This document shows positions 7,098 to 11,387 of a stretch of DNA of 11,387 bases, piece by piece. Under the pieces are notes generated by a model. The model was not told the origin of the DNA and did no database searches. It saw only the letters and a list, made by a program, of their open reading frames with translations. This stretch comes from Acropora yongei (lineage: Eukaryota > Cnidaria > Anthozoa > Scleractinia > Acroporidae). Location: assembly GCA_014634225.1 (NCBI GenBank), contig BLFN01000502.1, positions 2,980,392 through 2,991,778 of the forward strand, written 5' to 3'. The translations under genes and the position numbers were made by a program. The first letter of the stretch is position 1, and every line of letters begins with the position of its first letter.

Positions 7098-7372
7098 AAA
7101 TCCAAATCAAATCCAGATTCTTTAGTTATAGTGGAAAGTGCACTTAGCTCTCCAGCTAGTTCACAGGCACTCCACTTTTTGAAACAAACTTAACAGGTTA
7201 AGAACCCCAACTGGGAGGAAGCAAACCAGTTGGCCATATACAAGCACAGCCGAGGATTTGAGCCAAGGACTACCTGGAATAAATCCAGCTAGTGGTCAGA
7301 GCGGGACTTGAAGTCGTGATCTCCAGATTTCAATTCCAGCACCCTGACCGCTCGGCCACGCTGCCTCCCACA
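7098..7372 (-). mobile_element. tRNA-derived SINE (tRNA-Leu-like head) inserted in the Penelope-like element
   Basis: Read on the minus strand, the 5' head begins near 7366 with GGCAGCGTGGCCGAGCGGTC, closely matching the start of tRNA-Leu and containing a perfect RNA polymerase III A box (7348-7358). A B box variant, ACTTCAAGTCC, lies at 7304-7314, about 45 bases further in. The body follows, then a 3' end of ATTTG/GGATTT-like units at about 7098-7117. Total length is about 275 bases. It would be transcribed by pol III and mobilised by a partner LINE. I recall this body sequence as a widespread anthozoan repeat, but that is from memory. No clear target-site duplication remains. Confidence 0.82.
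7348..7358 (-). promoter_or_regulatory. RNA polymerase III A box of the SINE
   Basis: TGGCCGAGCGG on the minus strand fits the A box consensus TRGYNNANNNG without mismatch. It is paired with the degenerate B box at 7304-7314 (ACTTCAAGTCC, one key G changed to C). Confidence 0.75.
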
Positions 7373-7462
7373 ATCAATATCATTGAAATTCATTAAATGT
7401 CATTGAAAACGCACCTCCTCGATGTCTGCTCACTTTACACCGATATCAAGATAAAGGGATGA
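7373..7462 (+). pseudogene. Penelope-like RT motif A block after the SINE
   Basis: The frame starts INIIE, exactly what should follow DTTDF on the other side of the SINE, and continues with one stop to KTHLLDVCSLYTDI. DVCSLYTDI is RT motif A of the Penelope type (DVTSLYTNI-like), with the first catalytic aspartate at D of LLDV. The frame ends at TGA 7460-7462 and the next block is in another frame. Confidence 0.82.
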
Positions 7463-7659
7463 AAGTTGTCTGCCAATAGTACGACGAATATTATCGGCCT
7501 AGTCTACCAATCCCCCCATCCACCACCCTTGGGGACTTTATGGAGCTGACATTTAAAGAAAACTCGTTCCATTTTAACGGTAAACACTTCCTGCAGGCCC
7601 CCGGCATAGCAATAGGTATAAAAATGGCAATAGCATTTTCAGGCATCTATATGGTATAA
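7456..7659 (+). pseudogene. Penelope-like RT motif B block
   Basis: After a frameshift relative to motif A, this frame reads GMKVVCQ, a TAG, then YDEYYRPSLPIPPSTTLGDF, MELTFKENSFHFNGKHFLQ and APGIAIGIKMAIAFSGIYM before TAA at 7657-7659. FNGKHFLQ followed by GxAxGxxMA is the motif B region of Penelope-like RTs. Two normally conserved residues (M and T of GIAMGT) are changed to I. Confidence 0.85.
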
Positions 7660-7690
7660 ATAGATATACTACTTTCTAGCCTTCACAAAC

Positions 7691-7800
7691 TTGGCTATTA
7701 TCTGGAAAAGGTTCAGTAATTTCGTTAATTTTCGTAACCGATTCCACGCCACAATCAAATTAACATACGACATAGCATCTAAACGTGCTGTTTGGATTTC
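7691..7800 (+). pseudogene. Penelope-like RT block with catalytic Asp pair deleted
   Basis: The frame reads LAIIWKRFSNFVNFRNRFHATIK then LTYDIASKRAVW. In the family WKRF is followed by the catalytic (I/Y)DD of motif C and about a dozen further residues before the NFVNF...FHPTIKF region. Here WKRF is joined almost directly to NFVNF, so the catalytic aspartates are gone while both sides remain recognisable. Similarity ends near RAVW (about 7797). From there the sequence belongs to the opposing LINE remnant, so the endonuclease end of the element is missing. Confidence 0.75.
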
Positions 7801-7809
7801 AAATCCCGC

Positions 7810-9130
7810 CTACTCGAACGTGGTTACCCACAAGACCTTGTTAATTTGTTGTCTTGGTGGTGTTAAATGTTCTTGCTTAAAGTCTGTGGCATTGGTCAAG
7901 TCTGCGTTGGTGTAACAGCGTAGTCTAGCGAGGCAATATATGATGGTGAGTAAGCTAATGGTGCACCATTTTAAGTGCCTGTTTCCGTATGTGCTCAGTT
8001 TGATTTGATGAGGCGTGCGTAAGGGAGAAGTGCGATACAGCGCAGGCATATTCAAGCTCAGGGCGAATAAATAAACAAACGGACAATGATTAAATCGTTA
8101 GTAAGATCTTCAGATCTAGAGCGTTTGAGAACTCGATCTAAGAGCATACAATAGTTTGCTTCCTTTGGTACAGATGTGATTGACATGAGTATTCCAGGTG
8201 ATTCAGAGGTTTGATGAAATTGTCACCCTAAGTAATTTGAAGTTATGCACAATCCTATAATGCTGGAGCCAAAGAAGGAAAGGTTTCAAATAGCACTGAA
8301 TGGATCTCGTAGGAAGGACACAGTTCTTTGGTTGTCGAAGCATTTAAACGCATATTGTTGTGTTCTGTCCTGACTCTGATAGCTTCGATGTTAGAGTGAG
8401 GCGTCGAATTTGAAGAAGATCTTGACACGAGTTCCATAAATGACACAGTCATCGCCGATGTATTATTTGTGTAACAGGAGGTTACATTTCAGGTAGTTGA
8501 TCATGACCAAAAAGAATAGAACGCCAAGCTTGGTCATTTGAGGAACACTTCTTGAATTGGACCGCCACGATGACTTGTCTTGCTCGGGTTTAACACGAGG
8601 CTAGCGGTTAATTAAGAAGTTGGCGCACCAATTCAACAGAATAGGGGGAACGTTGAGCAGCTGTAGCTTGTAGCTCAAAATACTACTGTCAATGCGATCG
8701 AAGGTTATGGAAAAATCAATCATACAACATTTAAAGGTTGACCCAGGGTTGTTCATGGCAACAATCCAGTTGTGAAGACGATGTTTAAGGGCATATTTAT
8801 TAGAGCAGTCCTTTATCTTTTCAAACTAAAGAGAATCCATCGAGGAGTTGATGTAACCAAAAAGTCACCCACAGTTAAAGCCCTCTAGTATTTTACTAAG
8901 CACAGGTGTCTGGGGATTAGGTCTAAGGTCGGTGTCAGCCTATTTAGACTTGGATATCTTTGATAGAGAAAGAACATCAGCACTATTCCAAAGGGTTGGA
9001 ATGGAAACCTGAGCAATGCTAGCGTTGAAGATTGAACAAATTGGGCCACCAAGTATTGAACAGGTCTTCAGCACCCAGTTTGGGATATCATCATGACCAA
9101 TTGTTTCCTAGAGATTTATTTTTTACAACT
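7810..9130 (-). mobile_element. Second decayed non-LTR retrotransposon (LINE), different family
   Basis: On the minus strand, from about 9100 downward, broken frames give a coherent non-LTR RT. They read GHDDIPNWVLK, then IFNASIAQVSIPTLWNSADV, then RPNPQTPVLSKILE (all about 9098-8880), motif A at MIDFSITFDRID (8688-8723), a damaged motif C reading YIGDD (about 8445-8460), and a connection/C-terminal region. That region contains VTISSNL, ITWNTHVNHICTK and LEYACAV-like residues (about 8230-8030). Stops and frame changes occur every few dozen codons. The motifs differ from those of the 4190-4984 element (PNWVLK type against the RPISLL type), so these are two families. The 3' end lies near 7810, abutting the Penelope-like remnant. 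Confidence 0.82.
8255..8452 (-). pseudogene. LINE RT segment after motif C, frameshifted
   Basis: A 65-codon frame reading TVSFMELVSRSSSNSTPHSN then IEAIRVRTEHNNMRLNASTTKEL. The NNM-LN-TKEL arrangement is the conserved block that follows motif C in this LINE type. The preceding motif C (HK, stop, YIGDDCVIYG) is in a different frame, so an indel lies at about 8445-8475. Its Met is internal to the original protein and not a start. Confidence 0.6.
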
Positions 9131-10177
9131 CGGCGATTTTATTTTTTCCAGCTGAGCTTGATTTCCAAAATTGGCAATTTTTTGATGTGCTTTGTGGCTC
9201 CTTGAGGTGCTTATAACTTTTATATTGTTTCAAATTTCATCAAATTTGCAGATGAGTGTGGACATTCTTTGACCAAACAAAGTAGCAGTTACAACAAAAC
9301 GATGAATATCCACTGCAGTCCTAAACTGACCGGTCAAAATTTAAGCACTTTTCTACATCCGTGTTCTTTGTATTTTACTCCATTGTAGCTTTATTAGGAA
9401 GTAAAATTTGGTCCTTGCTAACAAATTCCACTTACATGTAGGACTGTTCTGAAGACGGCTGTGGAATTTCAAATTTCTCCTTTCAGATGTTTCACGGGAT
9501 AAAATTTGGAAAAGTCCAGTTATACCGAGGTGCGTGACGTTAGAAAGTAGATAGATGATAACTCTACCATGAAACACATCTGATGGAGCATGAACCATTT
9601 ATGAGTGGTCAAAAGAAGAACAAGTGCTTTCTAATTAGAGCGAAAATGGATTGTTAAATGTGAAAAGTTCTTCACCGGTTCATTGGTTTATACACATGTC
9701 ATGCAATCTCATCATCTGGTGTCACGACACACAAAACCAGTTTAATATCAAAGTGCTGTCGGCACACTGAGCAGTAGCTGTCACAGGTATGATTATGTGA
9801 GAGGATTACACGCAGTTGTAGAAATAAATTGTAAAGGTAACGAAACCAAAACAGAGTCAACTAAACGGCAGGATAACAGTTCTAATTAATCTGCACTACA
9901 TCAGTTATCGTCATTTTTTATTCATTATCATTAGCAGAGTTACTGCAAACCTTATTGGCACATGCCTGTTTTTCTTTTAAGATAAGTCATAAAAAGCACT
10001 TCTTTTAATACTTTGTTTACCTTTTCTGGTTGTCCAGGGTTACCAATTCAAAACTAAGTTCCCTTTTATTTTAGTCTCTTAAAAGAGGATTTTACTTTTT
10101 ATATCTGGATTTAAAATACTTATGTATCCGCCAACTTACCGTTTTTTGTCATTTCCGTTGTTGACGCTGCATTGATG
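9131..10177. other. AT-rich stretch without a recognisable gene
   Basis: The first ~150 bases may still be upstream sequence of the second LINE remnant (short pieces such as YKHLKEP on the minus strand), but similarity is too weak to claim. An 81-codon minus-strand frame at 9353-9598 has no recognisable motif. The rest has no long frames, RNA genes or repeats that I could support. Confidence 0.55.
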
Positions 10178-11075
10178 AATGTCATCGGGAAAACGTCAAG
10201 GATCTTCCATGTTCACATTGTTCCATAGTAAGAACGCAACCTTTGTGTTGACTTTGTAGAGTTCCTTTCTCTTTCACAGCATGAACTCAGAAAAAAAATC
10301 TTATTCTTCATTTGTAGCATTTCTGAATAAAAACGAAGGCATTCTGTATTGAAAACAAAAGCGACACACGAAAAGGAGTACAAGCTAGTGATACCAATAT
10401 AGACCACGCAGATAACAACATCACTGTCTTTGTTTCATTAATATATTATTACAGCAGAGTGAACTCGTTTTATTGTGATATGCTTTGGTACAACTTAAGA
10501 AATATGCTTGGACAGCACACTCGAAGAAATGGAAGACCGAACAAACCAGTCAATTAATTTTGTTTGGTTTCTTTTCAAATATTGCTAATTGATGTAGTAG
10601 TAATACACATTTAATTCTAGATCTTGTATGATCTAGCGCTTACCAGTATAACAAATTAACTCAGTGATGAGAAACAAAAGACATGCAAAACCGTAAGCTT
10701 CGCTGCCCCTCTTATTGTTTTATTTTCCAGCAGTAAACAACGGGGTTTATCGAGGAATTGAAGTAGATCAAAGCTACCGCTGACTCTCAAAGGACATTTA
10801 AATTTTCTCCTCACAAATTTGCTGCCATTTCGATAAACACCAAGAAAATTGCAAGCGAGAAATAACAAGCTGCTAAGGCCAATTGCATCCAAGCAATGCC
10901 AGATAGCGTCAAAATGTTAAACGAGCCCGAGGGGGAAACATTCCGCTGTTCGAGGACAAAGGGACATTATTTTCATGCACCTGTGCTCGCTGCTTCCGAA
11001 GTGTTACACATATTATCTTGTAGAGGGTGAGTTATACGATTGTCCAAAGCGCGAAACGCCCAGCGATCTGTCTCA
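10178..11075 (-). repeat. Right copy of the duplicated GPCR-containing segment
   Basis: This matches 1-903 in the same orientation. It starts at AATGTCATCGGGAAAACGTC (compare position 1) and ends at CAGCGATCTGTCTCA (compare 889-903), after which the two sequences are unrelated. The 3' flank of the receptor (10178-10655) and the 3' part of its coding region are both included. Upstream of 10178 nothing can be compared, because the left copy begins at the window edge. Confidence 0.85.
10656..11075 (-). pseudogene. 5'-truncated GPCR pseudogene, duplicate of the intact receptor
   Basis: This corresponds to about residues 177-313 of the receptor at 487-1428 (TM5 to the C-terminus). The stop position is conserved (TAA at 10656-10658), and the tail RGAAKLTVLHVFCFSSLS parallels the intact RRAAKVTILQFFCCSSS. 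A one-base loss around 10705-10717 shifts the frame upstream of it, and a second net one-base loss lies around 10908-10950 (after a 6-base gap and insertions) in the third intracellular loop. A 3-base insertion near 10850 is in frame. TM1-TM4 and the promoter are absent, so no receptor can be made. Confidence 0.9.
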
Positions 11076-11323
11076 TGTATAAAGGTATTAGTATAACAAC
11101 TGAAAAATACGGATTATCTCAAGAAAATGGACTCTATACCGAGGTCAGTGAATATGAGCGTCAAAGAGGATTACGCCCAATAGGACAACGAGGTCCCCAT
11201 GTATGAACCGGTGGAAAGTGATTCTACGGCTGATGTAGACAATAACATAATTGCTGATGAGAAGAACTCAGATGGGCTCATGCATGAAACTATTGAGGGT
11301 GAAGAGGGATTCAATTATGTCAG
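11075..11323 (+). CDS. Candidate exon with splice donor, acidic tyrosine-bearing peptide (partial)
   Basis: Directly after the pseudogene, one frame from an ATG at 11075 reads EKYGLSQENGLYTEVSEYE and stays open to about 11210. An overlapping frame has one TAG (11181-11183) and then reads DNEVPMYEPVESDSTADVDN...EGFNYVR up to CAG|GTAAGC, a strong 5' splice donor with exon end at 11323, phase 2. The mixture of short tyrosine motifs (YTEV, YEPV, YVR) and acidic residues recalls cytoplasmic tails of signalling receptors. The two frames may be one exon broken by an indel, or only the second may be real. A polypyrimidine-rich stretch follows (11331-11349). No family is recognised. Confidence 0.3.
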
Positions 11324-11387
11324 GTAAGCAGCCCTTTTTCTTTACTCCCACAGGCGAGCTGTGTTTCGGCTACACACTCTACTAAGA

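Larger units (their letters stand above)
5842..7800 (+). mobile_element. Decayed Penelope-like retroelement interrupted by a SINE
   Basis: Reading along the plus strand across several frames gives the blocks expected of a Penelope-like reverse transcriptase in order. They are an N-terminal charged segment, a NLSDTLLTDHDKRLE block, a block ending KVVMNN, the IHKPN...GRP...SSFIDS...KDTTDF fingers block, motif A (DVCSLYTDI), motif B (FNGKHFLQ...GIAIGIKMA) and the WKRF...NFRNRFHATIK block. These family landmarks are distinct from the CR1/Jockey motifs of the two LINE remnants. A SINE sits between DTTDF and INIIE. The C-terminal GIY-YIG endonuclease of the family is missing; the element stops where the second LINE remnant begins. 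Many frameshifts and stops show it is dead. Confidence 0.8.

Noticed and set aside
7300..7366. A genuine tRNA-Leu gene
   Set aside because: The A box half is tRNA-like, but the B box is degenerate, the acceptor stem does not close, and SINE body sequence follows directly.
7810..8055. 81-codon minus-strand frame as an independent gene
   Set aside because: It overlaps the C-terminal part of the second LINE and reads the LINE's true frame only in places.
9353..9598. 81-codon minus-strand frame as a gene
   Set aside because: There is no motif, homology pattern or splice context, and it lies in a stretch that otherwise looks non-coding.
11254..11295. Hammerhead ribozyme core (CTGATGAG ... GAAAC)
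   Set aside because: The two core boxes are present in order, but the sequence between them cannot form stem II next to both boxes, and the region reads as an exon-like frame.
1..11387. CRISPR array, bacterial operon or phage genes
   Set aside because: No regularly spaced repeats or bacterial gene layout were found; all recognisable features are eukaryotic.

Overview
This window looks like invertebrate animal DNA, most likely from an anthozoan cnidarian (stony coral or sea anemone). The reasons are an intronless class A GPCR of the kind that is expanded in these animals, a degenerate duplicate of it about 10 kb away, and a dense layer of decayed non-LTR, Penelope-like and tRNA-derived SINE sequence in AT-rich DNA. 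No bacterial, plasmid or viral operon structure is present. The taxon is an inference from gene and repeat type, not a database match.

Layout, left to right. 1-903 is the left copy of a duplicated segment; it carries the 3' flank and the 3' part of the GPCR. 487-1428 (minus strand) is the only clearly intact gene, a 313-residue seven-transmembrane receptor in one exon. 1429-2200 is its upstream flank, with a full palindromic CRE (TGACGTCA) about 75 bp before the start codon. 2200-4150 is mostly non-coding or unrecognised. It holds an unrecognised 106-codon ORF, a decayed acidic reading frame, and a pair of 19-bp inverted repeats (3824-3995) combining CRE and CCAAT motifs. 4190-4984 (minus) is a truncated, internally deleted non-LTR retrotransposon with endonuclease and reverse transcriptase pieces. 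4997-5227 (minus) is a stop-free stretch without a start codon. 5842 to about 7800 (plus) is a decayed Penelope-like element, split at about 7098-7372 by a complete-looking SINE with a tRNA-Leu-like head in the opposite orientation. About 7810-9130 (minus) is a second, heavily mutated non-LTR element from a different family. 9130-10177 shows nothing recognisable. 10178-11075 is the right copy of the duplicated segment, with a 5'-truncated, frameshifted GPCR pseudogene at 10656-11075. 11075-11323 has an acidic, tyrosine-containing reading frame that ends at a good splice donor and may be an exon of a gene leaving the window.

How the pieces relate. The receptor is the functional centre. The duplicate shows that the locus expanded by local DNA duplication that included 3' flank, not by retroposition. 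The roughly 9 kb between the copies has since collected or retained nested retroelements. The SINE is younger than the Penelope-like element it interrupts, because the element's reading resumes on the far side. I see no coordinated multi-gene system here. The most unusual single items are the receptor's departures from class A consensus, the CRE in its upstream flank, and the Penelope-like copy that has lost its catalytic Asp-Asp while keeping the flanking protein similarity.
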